DNA from: Micromonospora gifhornensis
GTDB lineage: Bacteria > Actinomycetota > Actinomycetes > Mycobacteriales > Micromonosporaceae
Direction: 5' to 3'
Assembly: GCF_016863515.1 (NCBI RefSeq)
Contig: NZ_BOPA01000028.1
Coordinates: forward strand, 1 to 64,000
DNA: 64,000 nucleotides
The translations under genes were made by a program, and so were the position numbers. The notes beneath the pieces were generated by a model. That model ran no database searches. It worked only from the letters and a program-made list of their open reading frames with translations, and was not told the DNA's origin. Positions 51,242-58,969 of this stretch are shown here, piece by piece. Positions within the stretch are counted from its first letter, which is position 1, and the number at the start of each line of letters is the position of its first letter.

Positions 51242-51691
51242 TCAGGCGCGGGAGATCTGCTGGAGAATCTCTGCGGCGTGTTGCAGAGTCTCCCGGTCGG
51301 CATCGCTCAGCTCGGTCAGCCGGCGGGCCAGCCATTCATCTCGGACCCGCTCGAACTGGTCGAGCACGGCCTGGCCCCCCGCGGTCACCGCGAGGATCAC
51401 CTGCCGGCCGTCGGTCGGGTGGGGGGTGCGCTGCACGAGGCCGCGCTCCTCCAGCTTCGCGACGATCTTGGTCATCGTCGGTGGCTGCACCCGTTCGACG
51501 TCGGCGAGTTCCCGCGGCGTGAGCGCTCCACCCAGCCGGATGCTGGTGAGCGCGGACAACTGGGTGACCGTCAGGTCACCTACCGGCCGGGCCTGGCGGA
51601 CCCGCCGGTTGAGCCGGGTGATCGCATCACGCAGCTGATGGGCCAGCTGCGCCGGTGGCATGCTCTGCGCCGTCACCGTCCGCTCCGTCAC
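51242..51691 (-). CDS. MarR-family transcriptional regulator
   Basis: A 149-residue MarR repressor. The winged helix is LTVTQLSALTSIRLGGALTPRELADVERVQPPTMTKIVAKLEERGLVQRTPHPTDGRQVILAVT, with recognition helix QPPTMTKIVAKLEERG and wing DGRQ. N- and C-terminal helices form the dimer interface. It probably represses itself and the MFS pump downstream through the palindrome just ahead of its GTG start. Confidence 0.93.
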   Translation of the reverse strand: MTERTVTAQSMPPAQLAHQLRDAITRLNRRVRQARPVGDLTVTQLSALTSIRLGGALTPRELADVERVQPPTMTKIVAKLEERGLVQRTPHPTDGRQVILAVTAGGQAVLDQFERVRDEWLARRLTELSDADRETLQHAAEILQQISRA

Positions 51692-51693
51692 GA

Positions 51694-51708
51694 TAGTTAG
51701 CCTAACTA
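51694..51708. promoter_or_regulatory. candidate operator of the MarR regulator
   Basis: TAGTTAGCCTAACTA is a perfect 7-bp inverted repeat around one base, 2 bases upstream of the marR-type GTG start. It is unusually AT-rich for this DNA and must overlap the ribosome binding or promoter region, as expected for an autorepressor site. The core TTAGGCTAA also matches the centre of an IdeR/DmdR iron box, but the outer positions do not. Confidence 0.75.
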
Positions 51709-51800
51709 ATGAGCTTGCCGGACCGCAGCGAATATGACCACTCTCACCCGACTCGGGCCAGGTATGAGCGGATCACACCTGGCCCGGGTTCGGAAGAACG

Positions 51801-53276
51801 TCAGAACACCAGCGCCTCGATGGGACCGCGCAGGAAGTACACCACGAACAGTGCCGCCACTGCGTACAGCAACGGGTGGACCTCGCGGGCCTTGCCCTTG
51901 GCCAGCTTGATCACCACGTAGGTGATCAGGCCGGCACCGATGCCGTTGGAGATCGAGTAGGTGAACGGCATCAACACGATGGTGAGGAACGCCGGGATGG
52001 CGATCTCGTAGTCGGACCAGTCGATGGTCCGTACCGCGGTCATCATCAGGAAGCCGACCACCACAAGCGCGACGGACGCCGCCTCGAACGGCACGACCAC
52101 CACCAGCGGGGCCAGGAACATGGCCAGCAGGAACAGCGCGCCGGTGACCAGGTTCGCCACGCCGGTCCGGGCACCCTCCGCGACACCTGCGGCACTTTCG
52201 ATGTACGCGGTGTTGCTGGAGACGCTTGCCGCGCCGCCGGCCGCCGCGCCGATCGAGTCGACAAGCAGGATCTCCTTCGTACGCGGCGGGGTGCCCTGCT
52301 CGTCGAGCATGCTCCCTTCCTGCCCGACCGCGACCATCGTGCCCATGGTGTCGAAGAAGTCGGTGACCAGCAGGGTGAAGATGAACATCAACACGACCAG
52401 CCAGCCGGCCCGCCCCCAGGAGCCGAGCACGTTGAACTGACCGAGCAGCGACAGATCCGGCAGGTCGACGGGGTTGCTGGGCAGGGTCGGGACGTTCAGC
52501 GACCAGCCCTTCGGGTTCGGCACGCCGTTGACGAAGGACGGGCCGACGTTGCCGAGCGCCTCCACCACCATGGCCAGCGCGGTGGAACTGAAGATGCCGA
52601 TCAGGATCGCGCCCTTGACCCGGCGTACCACAAGCACCAGGGTCAGCAGCAGACCCAGCACGAAGACGAGCGTCGGCCAGCTGGCGAGCTTGCCACCGAT
52701 GCCCAGACCGAGCGGCACGGTGCTGTTCGCCGCGTCCGGGATGCGGCGGACGAAACCGGCGTCGACCAGACCGATGATGGTCAGGAACAGGCCGATGCCG
52801 ACGCCGATGGCCGTCTTCATCTGGGTCGGCACCGAGCGGAACACGGCGGTACGCAGGCCGGTCAGCACCAGCACCGCGATGATCACACCCTCGATCACCA
52901 CCAGGCCCATGGCATCGGCCCAGGTCATCTGCGGCGCGATCTCGTACGCCACCAGGGCGTTGACGCCGAGGCCGGCGGCGACGGCCAGCGGGAACCGGCC
53001 GACCACGCCCATCAGGATGGTCATCAGACCGGCGACCAGCGCGGTGGCCGCGGCGATCGCCGGAATCGCGAGGGCCTTGCCGTCACCGTCGACGGCACCG
53101 CCGAGGATGAGCGGGTTGAGCACCACGATGTACGCCATCGTGAAGAAGGTGGCCAGACCACCCCGTAGCTCGCGGGTCATCGTCGAGCCACGCGCGGTGA
53201 CCTCGAAGTACCGGTCGAAGCGGCTGACCGGCCGACTGGGGTCGGGCGGTGTGTTGTCGAGCGGCGCTACTGACAT
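51801..53276 (-). CDS. NCS2 purine permease (AzgA-like, guanine/hypoxanthine)
   Basis: A 491-residue permease with about 13 helices. AzgA-type signatures are GGLATFFTMAYIVVLNPLIL, GRFPLAVAAGLGVNALVAYEI, FTLLVTDFFDTMGTMVAVG, and VSSNTAYIESAAGVAEGARTG with the Glu that binds purine. It imports hypoxanthine, guanine or adenine with protons. ATG 53276 is preferred over GTG 53288. It is transcribed alone. Confidence 0.94.
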   Translation of the reverse strand: MSVAPLDNTPPDPSRPVSRFDRYFEVTARGSTMTRELRGGLATFFTMAYIVVLNPLILGGAVDGDGKALAIPAIAAATALVAGLMTILMGVVGRFPLAVAAGLGVNALVAYEIAPQMTWADAMGLVVIEGVIIAVLVLTGLRTAVFRSVPTQMKTAIGVGIGLFLTIIGLVDAGFVRRIPDAANSTVPLGLGIGGKLASWPTLVFVLGLLLTLVLVVRRVKGAILIGIFSSTALAMVVEALGNVGPSFVNGVPNPKGWSLNVPTLPSNPVDLPDLSLLGQFNVLGSWGRAGWLVVLMFIFTLLVTDFFDTMGTMVAVGQEGSMLDEQGTPPRTKEILLVDSIGAAAGGAASVSSNTAYIESAAGVAEGARTGVANLVTGALFLLAMFLAPLVVVVPFEAASVALVVVGFLMMTAVRTIDWSDYEIAIPAFLTIVLMPFTYSISNGIGAGLITYVVIKLAKGKAREVHPLLYAVAALFVVYFLRGPIEALVF

Positions 53277-53365
53277 CAGGAACCTCACAGCGAATGATCA
53301 GGTCGTCGCGCGCATCGTCCCAGATGGCAGGCGGTCCCGGAAGTTCTGTCGCGTACTCTGAGCAG

Positions 53366-53608
53366 GTGCCGAAGCAGCAGCCGCGTCCTGAACCACTCGA
53401 TCCGCCGATGGTGCCGTTCGCGCTGGCCGGCATTGTCGCGTGGGCGGTGGCCGGGGTGGTGCTGCTCCTCTTCCGGGACCGGCTGGCCGCGAGCGGGAAC
53501 GAGGACTGGCTCTGGATCTGCCTTGCCGGCTTTCTGTGGGGCTTCCCCGGTCTGGCCGTGATGATGCGGCACGACGCCCACCGACGCCGCCGCCGCGCCG
53601 CCAACTGA
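53366..53608 (+). CDS. DUF2530 small membrane protein
   Basis: An 80-residue protein with two helices (VPFALAGIVAWAVAGVVLLLF and WLWICLAGFLWGFPGLAVMMRHD) and a basic tail RRRRRAAN, matching DUF2530. Both ends should face the cytoplasm. Start GTG 53366. It is widespread in actinobacteria and of unknown function. It converges on the DUF3027 gene 37 bases away. Confidence 0.88.
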   Translation: MPKQQPRPEPLDPPMVPFALAGIVAWAVAGVVLLLFRDRLAASGNEDWLWICLAGFLWGFPGLAVMMRHDAHRRRRRAAN

Positions 53609-53645
53609 CCGCCACCATCCCGGCCGGACGACCGAGCGTGGTTGA

Positions 53646-54482
53646 TCAGGAGTGGCCGTACGGCTCCGCAGGCTCACCCGACTCGACCGACCCCGGTGCC
53701 CGGGATACCGACATCGGCTCCACCGCGCTGTCGTCGTAGACGGCGGGCACCTCCTCCACCGCCGTCTCGGCCTCGACAAGCGTCTCCGAGTGCGCACCGC
53801 AGCCGTGGTCGGTGCTGACCACCCGGCCGTCGTCCGGGGCGTAGAAGTTGCCGCAGACACCGAAGCACTGCCGCAACTGCCCGGCGAGCGGCAGGTAGAA
53901 ACCGCAGGTGCCGCACCGCGCGGCGGCCGGGGCGGAGGTGGAGATCGGCGCCGACGGGCCGTGGTCGCCGTCGTACCAGCGCTGGGCCGCCTCGGCCCGT
54001 CCCTCCCGCGACAACACCCGGGCCCGGCCCAGGCCCAACTCCCAGGCGGTCTCCTCCACCGCCGGGTCGTCGGAGAGCAGGTAGCCGGGCGCGAGCCGAT
54101 CGTCGTCGGCGGGCGTGGGCAGCAGATCACCCGGACCGAGATCACCGGGCTTGAGCCGCTCCTGCCACGGCAGCCAGCCGGGCGCGAGCAGCGCGTCCGG
54201 CCCGGGCAGCAGCACGGTCTCGCAGATCGTCACGGTACGGCTGCGCGGCACCCGGGTCACCGTGACCGCCCACCGCCAGCCGCGATAGCCGGCAAGCAGG
54301 CATTCGAAGTAGTGGGTGACGAGCCGATCGCCCTCGGCGACAGCCTGGAGATGTTCACCGACTTCGGTGGCGTCCACCTCGGTGATGCCGGCACGCGCCA
54401 CCTCGACGGCGGCGGCGCAGACCTGGTCGAGACGAGCGGCGCGGGCGGAGACAGGCCTGGTCACCCAACCATTGTTCCCCAT
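53646..54482 (-). CDS. DUF3027 family protein with putative zinc cluster
   Basis: A 278-residue actinobacterial protein. The N-terminal part is ARLDQVCAAAVEVARAGITEVDATEVGEHLQAVAEGDRLVTHYFECLLAGYRGWRWAVTVTRVPRSRTVTICETVLLPG. The C-terminal part has paired Cys in CGTCGFYLPL and QCFGVCGNFYAPDDGRVVSTDHGCGAHS, probably a zinc site. The end is acidic and variable. Function unknown; RGWRWAVTVTR and the WLPWQERL segment are family hallmarks. Start ATG 54482. Confidence 0.88.
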   Translation of the reverse strand: MGNNGWVTRPVSARAARLDQVCAAAVEVARAGITEVDATEVGEHLQAVAEGDRLVTHYFECLLAGYRGWRWAVTVTRVPRSRTVTICETVLLPGPDALLAPGWLPWQERLKPGDLGPGDLLPTPADDDRLAPGYLLSDDPAVEETAWELGLGRARVLSREGRAEAAQRWYDGDHGPSAPISTSAPAAARCGTCGFYLPLAGQLRQCFGVCGNFYAPDDGRVVSTDHGCGAHSETLVEAETAVEEVPAVYDDSAVEPMSVSRAPGSVESGEPAEPYGHS

Positions 54483-54569
54483 GGGTGGGGCCGACCGTGA
54501 GGCACTCCCCAGAGGTGTTCTCCGACGGTGGTGCGGCATCCGGCCAGACGATAGGTCAGGATGGGTGCC

Positions 54570-56216
54570 ATGCCGCTGTCCTCCCACTCCGAGCGGTCCC
54601 TCCTGGGGCGGACCGTCGGCACCGGCATCCGTGCCATTCGGCTGCTGTTCCGCGGGTCGGTCAACGGTGGCCGCTGGGTGACGCGCAGCGCCGCCCGCGC
54701 CCGGGCCCGGGGTGCCGGCGGCGAGACCGGCATGGTCCGCCTGTTCGATCTGCATGCGGTCTCCTGCGCCGGGGACACCCTGATCGCCATCGGCCTGGCC
54801 GGCACGATCTTCTTCAACGTTCCGCTCGGCGAGGCCCGCAGCAAGGTCGCCCTCTACCTGCTGGTGACCATGGTGCCGTTCGCCATGCTCGCCCCGGTGG
54901 TCGGGCCACTGCTCGACCACTTCCGGCACGGCCGGCGGTACGCCCTGGCCACGACGATGCTCGGCCGGGCGTTCCTGGCCTGGATGATCTCCGATTACAT
55001 CCACGGCTTCGGGCTCTATCCGGCGGCCTTCGGGGTGCTCGCGCTGTCCCGGGCGTACGGGGTGGCCCGCTCCGCGGCGGTTCCCCGGCTCCTGCCCGAA
55101 GGGCTCGGCCTGTCCCAGGTCGGTGCCCGAGCCAGCGTGTACGGCACGGTCGCCGGTGCCCTGGTCGCGCCGATCGGCCTGGCCGCGTTCTGGTTCGGGG
55201 CGCAGTGGCCGTTACGGGTCGCCTCGGTCATCTTCCTGGTCGGCATGGTGATCGCCCTGCGGCTGCCGCCCAGGGCCGACTCCGAACCACCCGAGCGGGT
55301 GCCCCGACCGTTGCGGGCGCTGCGACGAGCCACCGGCGACCGCCCGCTGGGACGGGGACGTCCCGCCGGCCGCCTGGTGATCTCGAACCTGATCGGGGCG
55401 GCGACACTACGCGCGCTCTACGGCTTCCTGCTGCTCTTCCTGGCCTTCACCATCAAGGCCGGCGACCTGACCACTGTGTTGTTCGGCCGCGACCTGGGTG
55501 ACAAGGGTGCGCTGGGCCTGGTCGGCGGGGCACTGGCCGTCGGCACCTTCCTGGCCACCGCGCTCGGCACCCGACTACGCATCCACCGGCCGACCGCGCT
55601 CCAGTCCAGCGGCATGATCATCGTGGCCGGGGTGGCCGTCTTCGCCACGTTGTACTTCTCCCTGCTGATGGTCACCCTGCTCTGCGTGGTCGCCGCGATG
55701 ATGAGCGGCATCGCGAAGCTCGCCGTGGACGCCTCGATCCAGGAACGCATCCCGGAACGGCTCCGGGCCAGTTCCTTCGCCCACTCCGAGACGGTGTTGA
55801 TGCTCGCCTTCGTGGCCGGCGGCGGGCTGGGACTCGTACCTTTCCATGGTCGGATCGGCATCGCCGTCGCCGCCGGGGTCGGGGTGCTGGCCGCCGCGCG
55901 AGGGCTGCTGATGGCGCACCGGTTGCGCGCCGAGCGGCTCTGTGGCCGGCCGCTGACCGACGAGGAACTGACGGAGACGGAGCGGGACGCCGACGCCCGG
56001 GCCGCCAAGGAGCAGGCCGACCGGGACCGGAAGGCAGCCGAGAACGCCGAGGACAACGCGCCCACCTCCCCCGCTCCCGTCCAGGGCGGTTCGACCCCGC
56101 CGGAGCCGGATCTGGCGCCGCCGGGCTTCCACATCTACCGGCCCTCCTCGACGGTGACCGGGTCCGGCAGCGGTGAGGACGAGCCGCGGCGCAGCTCGCC
56201 AGGGTCGGTGTCGTGA
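54570..56216 (+). CDS. large MFS transporter of the conserved actinobacterial block
   Basis: A 548-residue MFS-like membrane protein with 12 predicted helices (VRLFDLHAVSCAGDTLIAIGLAGTIFFNVP as the first). An N-terminal basic segment of about 50 residues and a charged C-terminal tail (ELTETERDADARAAKEQADRDRKAAENAED) frame the transport core. By length and neighbours it corresponds to the mycobacterial Rv0876c-type protein (from memory). ATG 54570 is preferred, since AGGA lies 8 bases upstream. The stop overlaps the futalosine hydrolase gene (GTGA). Confidence 0.87.
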   Translation: MPLSSHSERSLLGRTVGTGIRAIRLLFRGSVNGGRWVTRSAARARARGAGGETGMVRLFDLHAVSCAGDTLIAIGLAGTIFFNVPLGEARSKVALYLLVTMVPFAMLAPVVGPLLDHFRHGRRYALATTMLGRAFLAWMISDYIHGFGLYPAAFGVLALSRAYGVARSAAVPRLLPEGLGLSQVGARASVYGTVAGALVAPIGLAAFWFGAQWPLRVASVIFLVGMVIALRLPPRADSEPPERVPRPLRALRRATGDRPLGRGRPAGRLVISNLIGAATLRALYGFLLLFLAFTIKAGDLTTVLFGRDLGDKGALGLVGGALAVGTFLATALGTRLRIHRPTALQSSGMIIVAGVAVFATLYFSLLMVTLLCVVAAMMSGIAKLAVDASIQERIPERLRASSFAHSETVLMLAFVAGGGLGLVPFHGRIGIAVAAGVGVLAAARGLLMAHRLRAERLCGRPLTDEELTETERDADARAAKEQADRDRKAAENAEDNAPTSPAPVQGGSTPPEPDLAPPGFHIYRPSSTVTGSGSGEDEPRRSSPGSVS

Positions 56217-56866
56217 CCGATCTGCTCGTGGTCACCGCGGTACCCGCCGAGGCCGAGGCGATCCAGGCCGGCCTCGACGGTTCGACAGTCGTGGTGGTCC
56301 CGGTCGGCGTGGGACCGGCCGTCGCCGGTGCGGCGACGGCCCGACTGCTCGCCTTCGCCGAGGCTGCCGGCCGACCGTACCGTGGGGTGGTCAGCGCGGG
56401 CGTGGCCGGCGGCTTCGCCGACCGGGTGGCGGTCGGCGACACGGTGCTCGGCAGCCGATCCGTCGCCGCCGACCTGGGCGCGGAGTCACCCGACGGCTTC
56501 ATCCCCATCGACGAGTTGGGCATGCCGGCCGAGCTTCTCGGCTGCGGCCCGGCCGTGTCCGCCGACGCGGAACTGCTGACCACCCTGCGTACGGCGTTGC
56601 CGTCGGCCACCGTGGGCCCGGTGCTTACCGTCAACACCGTGACCGGCACCGCGGCCAGCACCGAGGCGCTACGCCGACGGCACCCGGACGCGGTGGCCGA
56701 GGCCATGGAGGGGTACGGCGTGGCCGTCGCGGCCCGTCATGCCGGCATTGCCTTCGTCGAACTGCGTACCATCTCGAACCCGATCGGCCCGCGCGACCGC
56801 GACGCCTGGCGACTGGGCGACGCCCTCGCCGCCCTGACCACCGCCGCCACCCTCGCCCTACGCTGA
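56213..56866 (+). CDS. mqnB: futalosine hydrolase
   Basis: A 217-residue nucleoside phosphorylase-fold enzyme that removes the base from futalosine in the alternative menaquinone pathway. Landmarks: LLVVTAVPAEAEAI, VVSAGVAGGFADRVAVGDTVLG, LTVNTVTGTAAS, and AEAMEGYGVAVAARHAGIAFVELRTISNPIGPRDRDAW, with catalytic Asp/Glu residues in AEAMEGY and PRDRDAW. The GTG start overlaps the MFS stop by 4 bases. The mqnD gene follows after 168 bases. Confidence 0.92.
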   Translation: MTDLLVVTAVPAEAEAIQAGLDGSTVVVVPVGVGPAVAGAATARLLAFAEAAGRPYRGVVSAGVAGGFADRVAVGDTVLGSRSVAADLGAESPDGFIPIDELGMPAELLGCGPAVSADAELLTTLRTALPSATVGPVLTVNTVTGTAASTEALRRRHPDAVAEAMEGYGVAVAARHAGIAFVELRTISNPIGPRDRDAWRLGDALAALTTAATLALR

Positions 56867-56918
56867 CCGGTCGATCAGCTGGGCCTGGTCCGCTGCCACC
56901 AGGCCACTCGCCCCACCC

Positions 56919-56952
56919 GTCCACCTGTGGACAACCCTGTGGACAAGTGGAC
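56919..56952. promoter_or_regulatory. cluster of DnaA-box sequences
   Basis: Two perfect TGTGGACAA boxes (56926-56934 and 56938-56946, the reverse complement of the actinobacterial box TTGTCCACA) lie 12 bases apart on the same strand. A third GTGGAC core follows (56947-56952) and a reverse one, GTCCAC, precedes them (56919-56924). The cluster is in the 168-base gap between mqnB and mqnD. Confidence 0.7.
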
Positions 56953-57034
56953 AGCCGGCTGTGGGATGTGACCGGGCAGGCGCGGCCCGCCTGCCACTCG
57001 ACGTCGTCCGACCAGGCGGGGATACGGTGGGGAC

Positions 57035-57883
57035 GTGGCGCTCTCGATGGCGATCTCGCCCTGCCCCAACGACACGTTCGTCTTCCATGCGCTGGTGCAC
57101 GGGCAGGTGCCCGGGGCGCCGGCGGTCGAGGTGACGTACGCCGACGTGGACGTGACCAACACGGCCGCCGAGCGCGGCGCGTTCGACCTGGTGAAGGTGA
57201 GTTACGCGGCGCTGCCGTGGCTGCTGGACGACTACCACCTGCTGCCCTGCGGCGGTGCGCTGGGGCGTGGCTGTGGGCCGCTGGTGCTGACCCGGGCGGA
57301 TCGCGACGGCGGGCCGGACCGCACCGATCTGCGCGACGCCACAGTGGCGGTGCCCGGCGACCGGACCACGGCGTACCTGCTCTTCCGGCTCTGGTCGGCC
57401 GGAAGAACCCCCCGGCGCATCGAGGTGGTGCCGTTCCACGAGATCATGCCCGGCGTCGCCGCTGGGCGGTACGACGCCGGGCTGGTGATCCACGAAGCCC
57501 GCTTCACCTACCCGCGCCACGGGCTGACCGCGCTTGTCGACCTGGGCGAGTGGTGGGAAGGCGACACCGGCCTGCCGATCCCGCTCGGGGCCATCCTGGC
57601 CCGACGCGGGGTGGTCGACCCGCAGCAGGCCGCCGGATGGATCCGGGAGTCGGTCCGGCAGGCCTGGGCCGATCCGGCGGCCAGTCGGGCGTACGTGCTG
57701 GAGCACGCCCAGGAGATGGAGCCCGACGTGGTGGACCGGCACATCGGCCTCTACGTCAACGAGTTCACCGCCGACCTGGGATCCGCCGGGTTCGCTGCCG
57801 TCGAGGCGCTGCTCGGCCGGGCCGCCGACGCCGGGCTCGTGCCTCAGACCTCCAGCTCGCGGGCGACCGCGTGGACCAGCTGA
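57035..57883 (+). CDS. mqnD: 1,4-dihydroxy-6-naphthoate synthase
   Basis: A 282-residue periplasmic-binding-protein fold enzyme turning cyclic de-hypoxanthinyl futalosine into 1,4-dihydroxy-6-naphthoate. Signatures: ISPCPNDTFVFHALVHG, DLVKVSYAALPWLLDDYHLLPCGGALGRGCGPLV, VVPFHEIMPGVAAGRYDAGLVIHEARFTY and WWEGDTGLPIPLGAI. Start GTG 57035. Its last 40 bases overlap the convergent cold-shock gene. With mqnB it indicates futalosine-route menaquinone synthesis; mqnA, mqnC and mqnE are not in the window. Confidence 0.94.
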   Translation: MALSMAISPCPNDTFVFHALVHGQVPGAPAVEVTYADVDVTNTAAERGAFDLVKVSYAALPWLLDDYHLLPCGGALGRGCGPLVLTRADRDGGPDRTDLRDATVAVPGDRTTAYLLFRLWSAGRTPRRIEVVPFHEIMPGVAAGRYDAGLVIHEARFTYPRHGLTALVDLGEWWEGDTGLPIPLGAILARRGVVDPQQAAGWIRESVRQAWADPAASRAYVLEHAQEMEPDVVDRHIGLYVNEFTADLGSAGFAAVEALLGRAADAGLVPQTSSSRATAWTS

Positions 57884-58230
57884 GCGATCTTCTGGGCCGT
57901 CTTGCGATCCGGGAAGCGACCCCGGCGCAGGTCCGGCTGGACCTTCGCCTCCAGCACCTTGATCATGTCTTCGACCAGGCCGTGCAGCTCCTCGGCCGGA
58001 CGGCGGCGCAGCTCCGCCACGGACGGCGGGGCCTCCAGCAGCTTGACACCCATCGCCTGCGTGCCGCGCCGGCTGTCGACCACACTGAAGTCGATGCGCT
58101 GGCCGCCCTTCAGGTCGGTGACACCCGCCGGTAGCGCGGCCTTTGGCAGGAACACGTCGCCACCCTCGTCACTGGTGACGAACCCGTATCCCTTGGTCGC
58201 GTCGTACCACTTCACTCGACCCGTAGGCAC
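57844..58230 (-). CDS. cold-shock domain protein with C-terminal extension
   Basis: A 128-residue protein. Residues 1-66 are a cold-shock domain with RNP1 KGYGFVTS and RNP2 VFLPKAAL (usual VFVH altered); it starts TGRVKWYDATKGYGF. The roughly 60-residue helical extension (PPSVAELRRRPAEELHGLVEDMIKVLEAKVQPDLRRGRFPDRKTAQKIAQLVHAVARELEV) is typical of the larger actinobacterial CspB-type proteins. It should bind single-stranded nucleic acid. Start GTG 58230. Confidence 0.92.
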   Translation of the reverse strand: MPTGRVKWYDATKGYGFVTSDEGGDVFLPKAALPAGVTDLKGGQRIDFSVVDSRRGTQAMGVKLLEAPPSVAELRRRPAEELHGLVEDMIKVLEAKVQPDLRRGRFPDRKTAQKIAQLVHAVARELEV

Positions 58231-58258
58231 CTGAAATCCCCTGCTTCGCTTGAGACGT

Positions 58259-58882
58259 CTACTGCGTCAAGGCTAGCCGGATCATGCCGTCGAGTGCCGC
58301 CGGGAATCCGGTGAGATCGGGCAGCACCGCCGCGGCGCCGGCCGCGCGCAGCTCATCGACGGAACACGGGCCGGTCGCGACCGCGATTCCGGGCACGGCC
58401 GCAGCCTTGGCGGCCACCATGTCCGCCACGTGATCGCCGACATAGTATGTCGCACCGTGCTCGCGCAGCGCCGCCGCCTTCTCCTCGGCGAACAGGTCCC
58501 CGGCCAGCTCGTCCACGGCCAGCCCGAGATGGTCCAGGTGCAGCCTGGCCAGCCGACCGAGCTTCGAGGTGACCACGACCACCCGCCCGCCGCGCTCGCG
58601 TACCGCGTCCAGGGCGGTCCGGGCGCCGGGCAACGGCACCGTCGGCGTGATCGCGTACGCCGGGTAGAGCTCCCGGAAGATGCGAACCGCCTCGTCGACC
58701 TGCTCGGCCGGGAACCAGCGGGCGATCTCGGTGCGCAGTGGCGGACCGAGCCGGGACACCGCCGCCTCGGCGTCGACGGGAACACCGGTCTGTGCGGTCA
58801 GCGCACGATAGGTCGCGGCGATGCCGGGACGGGAGTCGACCAGTGTCATGTCGAGGTCGAACCCGACTGTCAGAAGGGGCAT
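58259..58882 (-). CDS. HAD-superfamily phosphatase
   Basis: A 207-residue HAD hydrolase with a helical cap, like phosphoglycolate phosphatase. Motif I is GFDLDMTLVDSRPG, motif II VVVVTSKLG, the motif III Lys lies in AEEKAAAL, and motif IV is YYVGDHVADMVAAKAA. Met in place of Gly in DLDMT is unusual but tolerated in the actinobacterial group. The substrate is unknown. Start ATG 58882. It is 28 bases downstream-adjacent to the cold-shock gene on the same strand. Confidence 0.88.
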   Translation of the reverse strand: MPLLTVGFDLDMTLVDSRPGIAATYRALTAQTGVPVDAEAAVSRLGPPLRTEIARWFPAEQVDEAVRIFRELYPAYAITPTVPLPGARTALDAVRERGGRVVVVTSKLGRLARLHLDHLGLAVDELAGDLFAEEKAAALREHGATYYVGDHVADMVAAKAAAVPGIAVATGPCSVDELRAAGAAAVLPDLTGFPAALDGMIRLALTQ

Positions 58883-58969
58883 TCTGGGAAAGCTACCCGG
58901 TCGGCCCCCAGGGCAGCCCGGTCGTCCGGTGGGCGCAACCCGGCCCGGCCGGGCTAGCGTGGAACGACG

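Noticed and set aside
51694-51708. Iron box for IdeR/DmdR
   Set aside because: Only the central TTAGGCTAA core matches; the outer positions differ, and the neighbouring MarR gene is a simpler explanation.
56919-56952. Chromosomal origin of replication
   Set aside because: Only two perfect boxes, no AT-rich unwinding region, and no dnaA, dnaN or rpmH nearby.
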